Made by a program: the position numbers and the translations under genes | Part shown: positions 47,390-55,742 of the stretch, in pieces | Position numbering within the stretch: position 1 is the stretch's first letter | Layout: every line of letters starts with the position of its first letter | Notes under the pieces: model-generated | The model's database searches: none | The model's input: only the letters and a program-made list of their open reading frames with translations | What the model was told of the DNA's origin: nothing | DNA from: Natronospira bacteriovora | GTDB lineage: Bacteria > Pseudomonadota > Gammaproteobacteria > Natronospirales > Natronospiraceae | Reading direction: 5' to 3' | DNA length: 64,000 nucleotides | Assembly: GCF_030848495.1 (NCBI RefSeq) | Contig: NZ_JAVDDT010000008.1 | Coordinates: forward strand, 36,001 to 100,000

Positions 47390-48387
47390 CAACCGGCCTC
47401 CCGCCGCAGTCGCGCCGAGACCTCCCCAACCTGCCAGGCCCGGCATTCACCTTCGCCATCCCGTAACAAAAGAGCGCCTTCGGCATCCACGCCCTCGCAA
47501 TGACCGTTCACGCTGCGCTCATGCAGCAACAGGGTCACGGGACGACCGGCGAGACAATCCCTCGCGGCCCACTGCTCCCGAAAAAAGGCGAATCCCCCGC
47601 AACGAAAGCGCTCCAGGGCGTCACACAGGGCGGAAAGAACACGCCCGGCCACCGCGCTGCGCGACGGCCGCCGACCGTCAAAGACCTGATCGAGACCGGC
47701 CACAGGCTGATCCAGCCCCGTCGGAGCCGCCCAATTGAGGCCGACGCCGACCCGCAGGTCGCAGGGCCCGGACGGCTCACCTTTCAGCTCAATCAGAACT
47801 CCAGCCAGCTTGCCCGCATCACACAGAACATCATTCGGCCATTTCAATGCCAGGCCACGTGCCCCCATGGATTCCAGCGCATTGACGATGCTGACGGCGA
47901 TGGACGGCGCCAACCCGCTCAGCGGGGCATCCAGCACATCGAAACGCCAGGCGAGGGACAGAGGGATGCCGGCACCGTACAGGCAGGTCCACTGACGCCC
48001 GCGACGACCGCGACCGGCCGGTTGGGCTTCGGCAAGGCAGGCCACCGGGCCGCCGCCGAAATCGGCATGAACCGCCAGCCATTCATTGGTGGAATCCGCC
48101 GATTCCAGCAGGTTCAGCTGCAGCGCCTCACGCCATGCCGGCGCCAGCGCCTGCCGGATGCCGCCCTCGTCGAACAACTCAAGGGGATGGGTGAGGCGAT
48201 AACCGCGCCCCTTGACGCGCTCCACCCCGAGCCCCAGCCTTTCCAGCGCATCCAGCTGTTTCCACACGGCGGCCCGTGACACGCCGCAGGCCTCGGCCAG
48301 GGCCTGCCCGGAGTGCAGCCCCCCCGCGGACAGCACCGCCAGCAATTGCCGACGCAGCGCACTATGGATGTGTCCCCGTTCAGCCAT
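47389..48387 (-). CDS. birA: Biotin-protein ligase / biotin operon repressor
   Basis: BirA attaches biotin to the acetyl-CoA carboxylase carrier protein and can repress biotin genes. I start at ATG 48387 (MAERGHIHSALRRQLLAVLS), giving 332 residues. An N-terminal winged helix (about 8-65; LAEACGVSRAAVWKQLDALE) is followed by the ligase domain with the adenylate loop AGRGRRGRQWTC, then KWPNDVLCDAGKLAGVLIEL and a C-terminal SH3-like domain. The presence of the DNA-binding part suggests a repressor role too. It overlaps the plsY end by eight bases. Confidence 0.94.
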   Translation of the reverse strand: MAERGHIHSALRRQLLAVLSAGGLHSGQALAEACGVSRAAVWKQLDALERLGLGVERVKGRGYRLTHPLELFDEGGIRQALAPAWREALQLNLLESADSTNEWLAVHADFGGGPVACLAEAQPAGRGRRGRQWTCLYGAGIPLSLAWRFDVLDAPLSGLAPSIAVSIVNALESMGARGLALKWPNDVLCDAGKLAGVLIELKGEPSGPCDLRVGVGLNWAAPTGLDQPVAGLDQVFDGRRPSRSAVAGRVLSALCDALERFRCGGFAFFREQWAARDCLAGRPVTLLLHERSVNGHCEGVDAEGALLLRDGEGECRAWQVGEVSARLRREAG

Positions 48388-49027
48388 GGCGACGCCGGAA
48401 CAGCATGACCTTTTCAAAACGGTGTTCATTCCCTTCAAACAGGCGCTTCAGATTGCTTCGGTGGGTATACACGATGGTGAGCGCCATGGCGGCAGTGAAT
48501 GTCACCAGCATTCCGGACAGGGGCTCGCCCATGAGCAGGGCGAACACCGGAGCCACCACGGCCGCCAGCACGGTGGCCAGCCCGACATAACCCGTGGTGA
48601 CCAGGATCAGAACCCACATGGCGAGTACCGGCAGCAGCGCCAGCGGCCAGATCACCAGCATGACGCCCACCAGGGTCGCCGCCCCCTTGCCCCCACGGAA
48701 GCCATGCCAGATCGGCCACACATGGCCGAAGACCGCTGCCACGCCACACAGGGCCATCACCCACTCGGTGGCAACCGGCGCTTCGGCCAGTCCCGGGATC
48801 ACCAGCATGGGCACGAGCGCCACCGCCAACACACCCTTGATCACATCCACCAGCGCGACCGCCGCGGCAAAACCCTTGCCACGGGCGCGCAGGGCGTTGG
48901 TAGCCCCGGCGTTGCCGCTGCCTTCCTGGCGAATGTCGGCGCCGCCCACCATGAAGCGCAGCCACAGGCCACCCATCACGGAGCCCACCAGATAGGCCAG
49001 CAATACCTTGATTAACAGCTCAATCAT
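48380..49027 (-). CDS. plsY: Glycerol-3-phosphate acyltransferase PlsY
   Basis: PlsY transfers acyl groups from acyl phosphate to glycerol-3-phosphate, the first committed step of phospholipid synthesis. The 215-residue membrane protein has the three family motifs: GSGNAGATNALR, FGHVWPIWHGFRGGKG and the C-terminal THRSNLKRLFEGNEHR, spread over about five helices. Ribosome-binding sequence GGGACAGG precedes the ATG. It is the first gene of the plsY-birA-coaX-SPOR run and diverges from ectR across 145 bases. Confidence 0.95.
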   Translation of the reverse strand: MIELLIKVLLAYLVGSVMGGLWLRFMVGGADIRQEGSGNAGATNALRARGKGFAAAVALVDVIKGVLAVALVPMLVIPGLAEAPVATEWVMALCGVAAVFGHVWPIWHGFRGGKGAATLVGVMLVIWPLALLPVLAMWVLILVTTGYVGLATVLAAVVAPVFALLMGEPLSGMLVTFTAAMALTIVYTHRSNLKRLFEGNEHRFEKVMLFRRRHG

Positions 49028-49109
49028 CTGCCTGTCCCCTGTCTGACTTGGTCTGGGCGCAGTCTACCAGCCCGGGAGGGCCATCGTTCACTGCTTTCAG
49101 CCCGATTTC

Positions 49110-49138
49110 TTTTCATCACGAATATTTCGCGCTATAAT
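49110..49138 (+). promoter_or_regulatory. Promoter of ectR and the ectoine operon
   Basis: A perfect TATAAT (49133-49138) is preceded, after exactly 17 bases, by TTTTCA (49110-49115, four of six consensus positions). The expected start near 49145 gives a short leader to the ectR start. Confidence 0.75.
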
Positions 49139-49145
49139 ATTTCGC
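49121..49145 (+). promoter_or_regulatory. Direct repeat over the ectR promoter, candidate EctR operator
   Basis: The 10-mer AATATTTCGC occurs twice, at 49121-49130 and 49136-49145. The second copy overlaps the -10 box and start point. A MarR-family repressor encoded immediately downstream makes autoregulation plausible; EctR1 of a haloalkaliphilic methylotroph is reported to bind over the -10 of its target promoter. Binding here is inference. Confidence 0.5.
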
Positions 49146-49172
49146 ACGCAAAACATCTTGACGGAAATTACC

Positions 49173-49769
49173 GTGGATACCCGCCCCGACAACACCGAAA
49201 CGGCTTTTGACGAAAGCATCCTGCGCGCACTGCGCCGGGTGATCCGGGCCGTGGACCTGTACAGCCGACAGTTGTCCGTTCGGCACAACCTGACCGGCCC
49301 GCAGCTGGTGTGTCTGCGCCAGCTGGCCCGCTCCGGCGGCATGACACCCGGCCACCTGGCACGGGAGATTTCGCTGAGTCCGGCCACCATCAGCGGCATT
49401 CTGGACAGACTGGAAAAGCGCGGCTATATCACCAGGAATCGGCGCCCGGAAGACAAGCGCCAGGTGCTGGTTGCGCTCACGGATGCCGGCCGGGCCCTGA
49501 TTGAGCGGACGCCGCTCCCCCTGCAGGAACGCTTCACGCAGCGCCTCGCGGAACTGCCGCTTGAACGGCAGGCCGAGATCAACGAAGCCTTGCAGCAGGT
49601 GGTGACCATGATGGAGGCGGAAGAATTGGATGCGGCGCCATTGCTTGCCAGTTGGCCCACGCCGGCCGACAGCCAGCGGGTGCAGCCGGTCAGCGCTGCC
49701 CGGGCAATCGGCGGGGCCACGGTCTCCGAAGAATCAGGGGAGGAGCCCAATGTGCACAGCCGCGCCTGA
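49173..49769 (+). CDS. ectR: MarR-family regulator of ectoine synthesis (EctR-like)
   Basis: The 198-residue protein is a MarR-type winged-helix repressor: dimerisation helices, then LTGPQLVCLRQLARSGGMTP, recognition helix LSPATISGILDRLEKRGYIT and the wing RNRRPEDKRQVLVALTDAGR. I prefer GTG 49173, with GGAA nearby, to the TTG five codons upstream, which lacks a ribosome-binding site. A poorly conserved C-terminal tail (about 155-198) follows. It lies first in the ectR-ask-ectABCD run and probably senses osmotic state, as EctR does in halotolerant methylotrophs. Confidence 0.82.
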   Translation: MDTRPDNTETAFDESILRALRRVIRAVDLYSRQLSVRHNLTGPQLVCLRQLARSGGMTPGHLAREISLSPATISGILDRLEKRGYITRNRRPEDKRQVLVALTDAGRALIERTPLPLQERFTQRLAELPLERQAEINEALQQVVTMMEAEELDAAPLLASWPTPADSQRVQPVSAARAIGGATVSEESGEEPNVHSRA

Positions 49770-49895
49770 CAGCGAGCACCCGGCGCCCCCTCCTTTGCCA
49801 GGCCATGAGGGCCGGCCGGCTCGACAGCAAGCAAGGAGCCTTCTGCCGGCAGACCGACACACTTCCCGTTCTGACGACAACGCTGGAGAGAAGCG

Positions 49896-51110
49896 ATGAG
49901 TCTCATCGTTCAAAAATATGGGGGATCTTCCGTCGCCGACGAGGACAAGATCCGACATGTTGCCCGCCGTATCGTGGAAACCCGCCGCGCCGGACACGAT
50001 GTGGTGGCGGTGGTCTCCGCCATGGGCAAGACCACCAACAATCTGCTGAACATGGCGCGCAGCCTGGCCCAGAACCCGTCAAGACGGGAATTGGACATGC
50101 TGCTGGCCTGTGGCGAGCGCATTTCCATGTCCCTCCTGAGCATGACCATTCAGGAACTGGGCGAGGAGTGCATCTCCCTGACCGGGCCGCAATCCGGCAT
50201 TCGCACCACGGACAATCATTTCAATGCCCGCATCACGGACGTAAAGGCCGGTCGGGTGGAACGGGAGATTGAACGGGGGCGCATCGTGGTTGTCGCCGGT
50301 TACCAGGGCATGAACAGCCGTGGTGAAGTGACCACCCTTGGTCGCGGCGGTTCGGACACCACCGCCGTAGCTGTGGCCGCCGGCATCAAGGCGGACCGCT
50401 GCGAAATCTATTCCGACGTGGACGGTGTCTACACCGCCGACCCGCGTATCGTGGATGCCGCCCGGCCCATGCCCGAGGTGAGCTACGTGGAGATGACCGA
50501 GCTGGCTCATCACGGTGCCTCGGTGCTCAACCCCCGGGCGGTGGAATATGCCTGGAAGCGACAGGTGGAAGTCCGTGCCCGCTGCACCTTCAATGATGCG
50601 CCGGGCACCGTTATCCATGAACGGGATGCCGAAGGCGACCCCCGGGTACTGGGCGTGGCCTGTCACAAGGAACTGATATGGGTCTCCCTGCGCGGGAAGG
50701 ACGTGCTTGAGAAGCTGGGCGACGACGTGCTCGAGGCCATCGGCAAGAACGACATTTTCGTGGACAGCATCAGCGAGAATGGTGATCGGCGCGATCTGCT
50801 GATCGCCACCGAGGACATCGCCAATCTGGACAGTTTCGCGGACGGTCTGCGCAAGGATTTCGACGGCCAGGTGGCCGTCAGCACCGAGCAGGGGTCGGTC
50901 TCCGGTGTCGGTCTGAACATCGGTCAGGACGCCGATGTCGTGGCGCAGGCGGAGAAGGCGCTTGAGAAGGCCGGCATCGAAGTACGCATGAGCGTAAGCC
51001 GGGATCATTCCATCACCTGTCTGGTGGATGCCCCACAGGTGGGCGATGCCCTGCGTGCCCTGCACTCCTGTTTTCTGGAAGACAGCAAACAATCCCGTGA
51101 GGTGGCGTGA
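49896..51110 (+). CDS. ask: Aspartate kinase of the ectoine operon
   Basis: The 404-residue enzyme phosphorylates aspartate and feeds aspartate semialdehyde synthesis. It has KYGGSSVAD, the FNARITD and [20 protein letters not shown] substrate and nucleotide loops, [14 protein letters not shown], and two C-terminal ACT regulatory domains (about 265-400; [15 protein letters not shown]). By length and motifs it resembles a general LysC more than the roughly 480-residue Ask_Ect usually found after ectC. Its position ahead of ectA and the TGATG overlap with ectA tie it to ectoine production. GGAGAG lies six bases before the ATG. Confidence 0.93.
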   Translation: MSLIVQKYGGSSVADEDKIRHVARRIVETRRAGHDVVAVVSAMGKTTNNLLNMARSLAQNPSRRELDMLLACGERISMSLLSMTIQELGEECISLTGPQSGIRTTDNHFNARITDVKAGRVEREIERGRIVVVAGYQGMNSRGEVTTLGRGGSDTTAVAVAAGIKADRCEIYSDVDGVYTADPRIVDAARPMPEVSYVEMTELAHHGASVLNPRAVEYAWKRQVEVRARCTFNDAPGTVIHERDAEGDPRVLGVACHKELIWVSLRGKDVLEKLGDDVLEAIGKNDIFVDSISENGDRRDLLIATEDIANLDSFADGLRKDFDGQVAVSTEQGSVSGVGLNIGQDADVVAQAEKALEKAGIEVRMSVSRDHSITCLVDAPQVGDALRALHSCFLEDSKQSREVA

Positions 51111-51655
51111 TGGCGACTGCCGACACTCAGAACAAGAAGGAAGCCAAGGTGCCTGAGAATAACGCGGACATCATCTATCGAGCGGCAACCGCTGCCGATG
51201 GCGGCGAGATGTGGACATTCGTTGCCGAAGCCGGCGTTCTGGAACAGAACCCGTCCTACGCCTACATCCTCCTCTGCCAGCACTTCGGGGATACCTGTCT
51301 GGTGGCGGAACGTGATGGCGAAATGGTGGGTTTCGTTCTGGCCTACATTCCGCCGCGCCAGGAAGACACCGTCTTTGTCTGGCAGGTGGGTGTGAGCAAG
51401 AAGGTTCGCGGCAAGGGGGTGGGCCTGCGCCTGCTACGCCACCTGATGGCGCTGCCGGCCTGCCGAAACGTCAGCTACCTGGAAGCGAGCGTGACGCCCA
51501 GCAACAAGCCGTCCCAGAACCTGTTCCGGGCCTTTGCCAAGCGCTCCGGGACCGAGTGCCGGAAACTGCCGTTTTTTCCCAGCGAGTTCTTTCCGGAGCC
51601 CCACGAGAGTGAACATCTTTACCGGATCGGGCCCATTGAGTGGCCGGAAGCCTGA
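51110..51655 (+). CDS. ectA: L-2,4-diaminobutyrate acetyltransferase
   Basis: EctA acetylates diaminobutyrate at the gamma nitrogen. The 181-residue GNAT-fold protein shows the family pattern: IIYRAATAADGGEMWTFVAE, SYAYILLCQHFGDTCLVAE, acetyl-CoA loop VSKKVRGKGVGLRLLRHLM and LEASVTPSNKPSQNLFRAFA. The start at ATG 51110 overlaps the aspartokinase stop by one base and has GAGGTGG inside that gene as ribosome-binding site. The charged N-terminal extension (about 20 residues) is common in halophile EctA. Confidence 0.97.
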   Translation: MATADTQNKKEAKVPENNADIIYRAATAADGGEMWTFVAEAGVLEQNPSYAYILLCQHFGDTCLVAERDGEMVGFVLAYIPPRQEDTVFVWQVGVSKKVRGKGVGLRLLRHLMALPACRNVSYLEASVTPSNKPSQNLFRAFAKRSGTECRKLPFFPSEFFPEPHESEHLYRIGPIEWPEA

Positions 51656-51701
51656 AAACCGAATCAACTGAATCTTCATTATCCGAGAAGCGGAGGCATT
51701 G

Positions 51702-52982
51702 ATGAGTAATCCGACCATCGACAAATACGAGTCAGAAGTACGCGGCTATTGCCGCACGTTCACAAAGACCTGGGACACGTCGGAAGGGGCCTGGCTGACC
51801 GACACCGACGGCGAGAAGTACCTGGACTTCTTCGCCGGCGCCGGTGTACTCAACTATGGCCATAACCATCCGGCCCTGCGCAAGCCGCTGCTGGAGTACA
51901 TCGAGCGCGGTGGCATCACTCACAGCCTGGACATGTACAGCGCACCCAAGGAGCGCTTCCTGGAAACCTTCCACCGGGTGCTGCTGGAACCGCGCAAGAT
52001 GGAATACCGTGTCCAGTTCCCTGGGCCGACCGGCACCAATGCCGTGGAAGCCGCCATGAAACTGGCGCGCAAGGTAACCAAGCGCAGCAACATGGTCTTC
52101 TTCACCAACGCCTTCCACGGCATGACCATGGGCTCGCTGGCCGTGACCGGCAATGAGGGCAAACGGCACAGTGCGGCGGTTCCGCTCAACTATGCCAGCG
52201 CCATGCCCTTCGATGGCTACCTCGGTGAAGGCGTGGACACGCTGGATTACTTCGAGAAAAGCCTGGAGGATCGGGGCAGCGGTCTGGAGATGCCGGCGGC
52301 CGTTATCCTGGAAACCGTTCAGGCCGAGGGCGGTGTGAATGTTGCCCGCCGGGAGTGGGTGGAACGCCTGGGACGTATCTGCAAGAAGCATGGCATCCTG
52401 TTCATCATCGATGACATCCAGGTCGGCTGTGGCCGCACGGGCCACTTCTTCAGTTTCGAAGGCTGGGACGTGGATCCGGACATCATCTGCCTGTCCAAAT
52501 CCCTGTCCGCCTACGGCCTACCCTTTGCGGTGGTTCTGCTCAAGGCCGAACACGACATTTGGGGTCCGGGCGAGCATAACGGTACCTTCCGGGGTCACAA
52601 TCTGGCCTTCATCACGGCCGCGGCGGCGCTGGAACATTTCTGGCGAGACGACAGTTTCGCCAGTGAGGTTCGTCGCAAGGGCGAGATTGTCCGTGAACGT
52701 TTCGAAGCCATCGCCAAGGCACACCCGGAGCTCAAGGCTCATGTCAGGGGCCGGGGCTTCATCTGGGGCCTGGCTTCGCCGCACCACGGGCTGGCAGATC
52801 TGTTTTCCGAGGAAGCGTTCAAGCATGGACTGGTCATCGAGGGTGCCGGCATCAATGACAATGTGGTGAAGTTCCTCGCGCCACTGGTCATCGAGGAAGC
52901 CGATCTTCTCAAGGGTCTGGACATCCTCGACGAGGTTGCCGGAACCGTGGCCAAGCGCCTGGCGGATCGCAACGTGGCCTGA
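51702..52982 (+). CDS. ectB: Diaminobutyrate--2-oxoglutarate transaminase
   Basis: EctB converts aspartate semialdehyde to L-2,4-diaminobutyrate with glutamate as amino donor, the first step specific to ectoine. The 426-residue PLP enzyme starts at ATG 51702 (GGAG seven bases before). It has [60 protein letters not shown] and the PLP-binding lysine in [16 protein letters not shown] (Lys266). It lies 46 bases after ectA. The 229-base gap to ectC is unusual. Confidence 0.98.
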   Translation: MSNPTIDKYESEVRGYCRTFTKTWDTSEGAWLTDTDGEKYLDFFAGAGVLNYGHNHPALRKPLLEYIERGGITHSLDMYSAPKERFLETFHRVLLEPRKMEYRVQFPGPTGTNAVEAAMKLARKVTKRSNMVFFTNAFHGMTMGSLAVTGNEGKRHSAAVPLNYASAMPFDGYLGEGVDTLDYFEKSLEDRGSGLEMPAAVILETVQAEGGVNVARREWVERLGRICKKHGILFIIDDIQVGCGRTGHFFSFEGWDVDPDIICLSKSLSAYGLPFAVVLLKAEHDIWGPGEHNGTFRGHNLAFITAAAALEHFWRDDSFASEVRRKGEIVRERFEAIAKAHPELKAHVRGRGFIWGLASPHHGLADLFSEEAFKHGLVIEGAGINDNVVKFLAPLVIEEADLLKGLDILDEVAGTVAKRLADRNVA

Positions 52983-53028
52983 GGCCTTAACACTGTCCAT
53001 GCCGGCCCGCTATTGCTTCTGGGCCGTT

Positions 53029-53058
53029 CACCGGGGCGGTGTGCCCACCGCCCCGGTG
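53029..53058 (+). other. Perfect 13-pair hairpin between ectB and ectC
   Basis: CACCGGGGCGGTG and CACCGCCCCGGTG flank a TGCC loop. No T run follows. In the 229-base ectB-ectC gap it may stabilise or process the mRNA and so set the ratio of EctB to EctC. Confidence 0.8.
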
Positions 53059-53211
53059 GTGGCCCGGGCTGATCGGCTGCGGGCGAGTTTCCGAGCGTAC
53101 ACATGCTGCCTGCTTGCTGGCAGACGGAAGTGTGATGGATCCGGAAGCGATGCCGGTGACAAGCAGGCCCTGGGCAGCAAGTTCACTGAAATAACAACGG
53201 GAGAAGAAAAC

Positions 53212-53604
53212 ATGTTCGTACGGTCCCTGGACGAAATCATCGGTACTGATCGTGAAGTGGATGGCGGCAACTGGGTCAGCCGCCGCCTGGTGCTGAAAGA
53301 CGATGGCATGGGCTATTCCGTGCACGACACCATCATCAAGGAAGGTACCGAAACACACATCCATTACAAGAATCATCTGGAATCGGTGTATCTCATCGAA
53401 GGTGAGGGCGAGGTGGAAACGGTGGCGGACGGCAAGGTCTGGCCGGTGAAGGCCGGTGAGATCTATGTGCTGGACAAGAATGACGAACACTATCTGCGCG
53501 CCAACAAGGGCACGCACATGCGCATGGTCTGCGTTTTCAACCCGCCCATCAGCGGGCGCGAGGTTCACGATGAGGACGGCGTCTATCCGGTGGACAATGA
53601 CTGA
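53212..53604 (+). CDS. ectC: L-ectoine synthase
   Basis: EctC cyclises N-gamma-acetyl-diaminobutyrate to ectoine. The 130-residue cupin starts at ATG 53212 ([20 protein letters not shown], preceded by GGGAGAAG) and shows the metal and substrate residues in [19 protein letters not shown] and [16 protein letters not shown], and [18 protein letters not shown]. Length matches the family (about 130). The frame is open upstream but that part has no similarity to EctC and lacks a start with a ribosome-binding site. Confidence 0.98.
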   Translation: MFVRSLDEIIGTDREVDGGNWVSRRLVLKDDGMGYSVHDTIIKEGTETHIHYKNHLESVYLIEGEGEVETVADGKVWPVKAGEIYVLDKNDEHYLRANKGTHMRMVCVFNPPISGREVHDEDGVYPVDND

Positions 53605-53621
53605 TTCCCATGTATCCGGAC

Positions 53622-53656
53622 CCCGGGCGGCCGATTCGGCCGTCCGGGCCATTTTT
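53622..53656 (+). terminator. Intrinsic terminator-like hairpin between ectC and ectD
   Basis: CCCGGGCGGCCG-ATT-CGGCCGTCCGGG forms a 12-pair stem (one G-U) followed by CCATTTTTCG. It starts 18 bases after the ectC stop and would end most transcripts before ectD. Confidence 0.8.
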
Positions 53657-53699
53657 CGACAGCAAGAGGTAAACGACTGAAATAATCAGGAGGTTGGCT

Positions 53700-54635
53700 A
53701 TGGCAGCAACCGTGCAGGCTTTGCAGAATGGTCCGCAGACTTGCACACGATTGGATCCCTACCCCAGCCGTCGCACATCGCCGCAAACCCCATTTCCCAG
53801 GCTGGACCCCGTGGTCTACGGTGGTCAGCACGACGGCCCTCTCGACAACAGGCAATTGACCCAATACGAACAGGATGGCTTTCTGTTCATGCCCGGTCTG
53901 TTTTCGCCCAGCGAAATCTCGATGCTTCGCAATGAATTGAACCGTCTGGACGCACGTCCGGACAACAGGGAACGCCCTGAGGTTATCACCGAAGCAGACA
54001 GTCAAAGCATTCGGTCCGTGTTTGCCATTCACCGGCACCAGAGCCCTCTTGGTCGACTCTGCCGGGACCCTCGCCTGCTGGCAATTGCACGCCAGCTTCT
54101 GGGCTCAGGCGTGTATATCCATCAGAGCCGGATCAATTACAAGCCGGGTTTCCGTGGACGGGAGTTCTACTGGCACTCCGATTTCGAGACCTGGCACTCG
54201 GAAGACGGAATGCCGCGCATGCGGGCGGTAAGCTGTTCCGTTCTGTTTACCGACAACAACGCCTGCAACGGCGGCCTGATGCTGATTCCGGGCTCGCACC
54301 ATCAATTCATCCCCTGTCAGGGGAGTACGCCGGACAACAACCACCTTTCTTCGCTGCAGAAACAGACCACCGGGGTACCGGATGAAGTCACCCTCGCTCA
54401 TCTGGTTGAGACGCACGGTATTCGCTGCCCGGAAGGGCCAGCCGGATCCGTGTTGTTCTTTGAATGCAACACCCTGCACGGGTCAAACGGCAATATTACG
54501 CCCCAGCCTCGGAGCAATGCCTTTTTCGTCTACAACAGCATTCACAACCGCCTTACATCGCCCTACGCCGCCCCTCAGCCCCGCCCGGGGTGGCTGGCGG
54601 AAAGGGAGTTGACGACCCCGATCGTCAGCCTGTGA
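53700..54635 (+). CDS. ectD: Ectoine hydroxylase
   Basis: EctD is a non-haem iron, 2-oxoglutarate-dependent dioxygenase that makes 5-hydroxyectoine. I start at ATG 53700, with AGGAGG six bases upstream, giving 311 residues. The signature FYWHSDFETWHSEDGMPRMR holds the iron ligands His159 and Asp161, and CNTLHGSNG supplies His260. IHQSRINYKPGF and FVYNSIHNRLTSPYAA are also conserved. It is 95 bases after ectC with a terminator-like hairpin between, and is followed by its own terminator. Confidence 0.97.
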   Translation: MAATVQALQNGPQTCTRLDPYPSRRTSPQTPFPRLDPVVYGGQHDGPLDNRQLTQYEQDGFLFMPGLFSPSEISMLRNELNRLDARPDNRERPEVITEADSQSIRSVFAIHRHQSPLGRLCRDPRLLAIARQLLGSGVYIHQSRINYKPGFRGREFYWHSDFETWHSEDGMPRMRAVSCSVLFTDNNACNGGLMLIPGSHHQFIPCQGSTPDNNHLSSLQKQTTGVPDEVTLAHLVETHGIRCPEGPAGSVLFFECNTLHGSNGNITPQPRSNAFFVYNSIHNRLTSPYAAPQPRPGWLAERELTTPIVSL

Positions 54636-54685
54636 AGCACCGCGAAAGGAGCCGACTGGATTTTCCCTCAGATTCAGGCACTATC

Positions 54686-54729
54686 AAAGGCGGGCCGATA
54701 CCCATCCACGTGCATCACGGCCCGCCTTT
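54686..54729 (+). terminator. Terminator after ectD
   Basis: AAAGGCGGGCCG and CGGCCCGCCTTT form a 12-pair stem around a 20-base loop, with TTT inside the stem end. It lies 50 bases past the ectD stop and closes the ectoine operon. Confidence 0.75.
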
Positions 54730-54786
54730 CCGGCATCCACACGACCATCAAGTGGATGCGCAGAAATAGTCGTCTGGGGGAATCAA

Positions 54787-55671
54787 GTGAGCAAACTGGA
54801 CCTGTTTCTCAATCCATCGGCCGGCGGCGGACGAGCCGGCAGGCTGGAGGGAGACCTGCTGCAACATATCCGGGCCCTGGGCCTGGAGGTGAACGTACAC
54901 CGTACGGAAGGCCCGGGTCAGGGTGTCGGGCTCAGCCGCGATCTTGCCGAAGATGGCTGCCGTACGCTGGTCGTTGCCGGCGGTGACGGCACCCTGTTTG
55001 AGGCCATAAACGGCTGCATGCAGGCGGATGGCCCAATGCCGGAACTGGCACTCATACCCATTGGAACCGGCAATGATTTTGCCAAGAGCCTGGGCATTCC
55101 CCTGGCATGGCCGGATGCCTGTGACCGCCTGGTTCTGGGCACCCGTCGCCGGATAGATGTGGGTCAGTGCAATGACATTTTCTTCATCAACACCCTCGGC
55201 ATCGGCCTGGATGCGCAGATTGCGGATATTGCGAAGCACAGGCGCTGGCTGCCGGGTGATACCGCCTATGTTGCGGCCCTGGCGCAGTCTCTTCTGCTCC
55301 GCCGACGAACTCGGGTCACCGTGATCCACGATCAGGGGAGGGAAGAGCAGGAAATCACCCTGATGGTGCTCGCCAATGGCAGCTTCGAGGGCGGCCGATT
55401 CGAGCTGGCGCCAGGCGCGGACATCGATGACGGAAAGCTCGACCTGGTCATGACGCCCCGCTTGTCAGCGCGCCAGATCATCAAGCTGGCACCCAAGGTC
55501 AGCAACGGCGAGATCGCCGACATGCCGGGCTACAAGCATTGGCTGACCCGGCGTGCCACTGTGCTGTTGCCGGAACCTGCCTGTGTTCACGCCGACGGCG
55601 AGGTCATTTATCGTCAGGCCCGGCGGCTGGAAATCGGCGTCATTCCGGGTGGAGTCAGCTTCCTCTGCTAG
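54787..55671 (+). CDS. YegS/diacylglycerol kinase-family lipid kinase
   Basis: The 294-residue protein starts at GTG 54787 (preceded by GGGGGAA). It has the diacylglycerol/sphingosine-kinase fold: FLNPSAGGGRAGRL near the start, the nucleotide motif VVAGGDGTLFEAINGC, PIGTGNDFAKSLGIP, and a C-terminal lobe with GGRFELAPGADIDDGKLDLV. It likely phosphorylates a membrane lipid such as diacylglycerol or phosphatidylglycerol; the substrate cannot be read from sequence. It lies just after the ectoine operon terminator and converges with the amidinotransferase-fold gene. Confidence 0.88.
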   Translation: MSKLDLFLNPSAGGGRAGRLEGDLLQHIRALGLEVNVHRTEGPGQGVGLSRDLAEDGCRTLVVAGGDGTLFEAINGCMQADGPMPELALIPIGTGNDFAKSLGIPLAWPDACDRLVLGTRRRIDVGQCNDIFFINTLGIGLDAQIADIAKHRRWLPGDTAYVAALAQSLLLRRRTRVTVIHDQGREEQEITLMVLANGSFEGGRFELAPGADIDDGKLDLVMTPRLSARQIIKLAPKVSNGEIADMPGYKHWLTRRATVLLPEPACVHADGEVIYRQARRLEIGVIPGGVSFLC

Positions 55672-55742
55672 GTAGGGCCGGCACGTGAATGCGCGCCGGC
55701 CTGTTTTATGACCATGAAATTCCAAGTGTCGTTTGAACCTTC

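Noticed and set aside
49770..49895. A separate promoter for ask-ectABCD after ectR
   Set aside because: No pair of hexamers with acceptable spacing is visible in the 126 bases; read-through from the ectR promoter is simpler.
52936..53211. An N-terminal extension of EctC reading through the ectB-ectC gap
   Set aside because: The frame is open, but EctC is normally about 130 residues, the extension has no similarity, and ATG 53212 has a good ribosome-binding site.
53656..53686. A promoter (TCGACA...AATAAT) for ectD after the ectC terminator
   Set aside because: The spacer is 19 bases and the start would fall inside the ribosome-binding site, leaving no usable leader.
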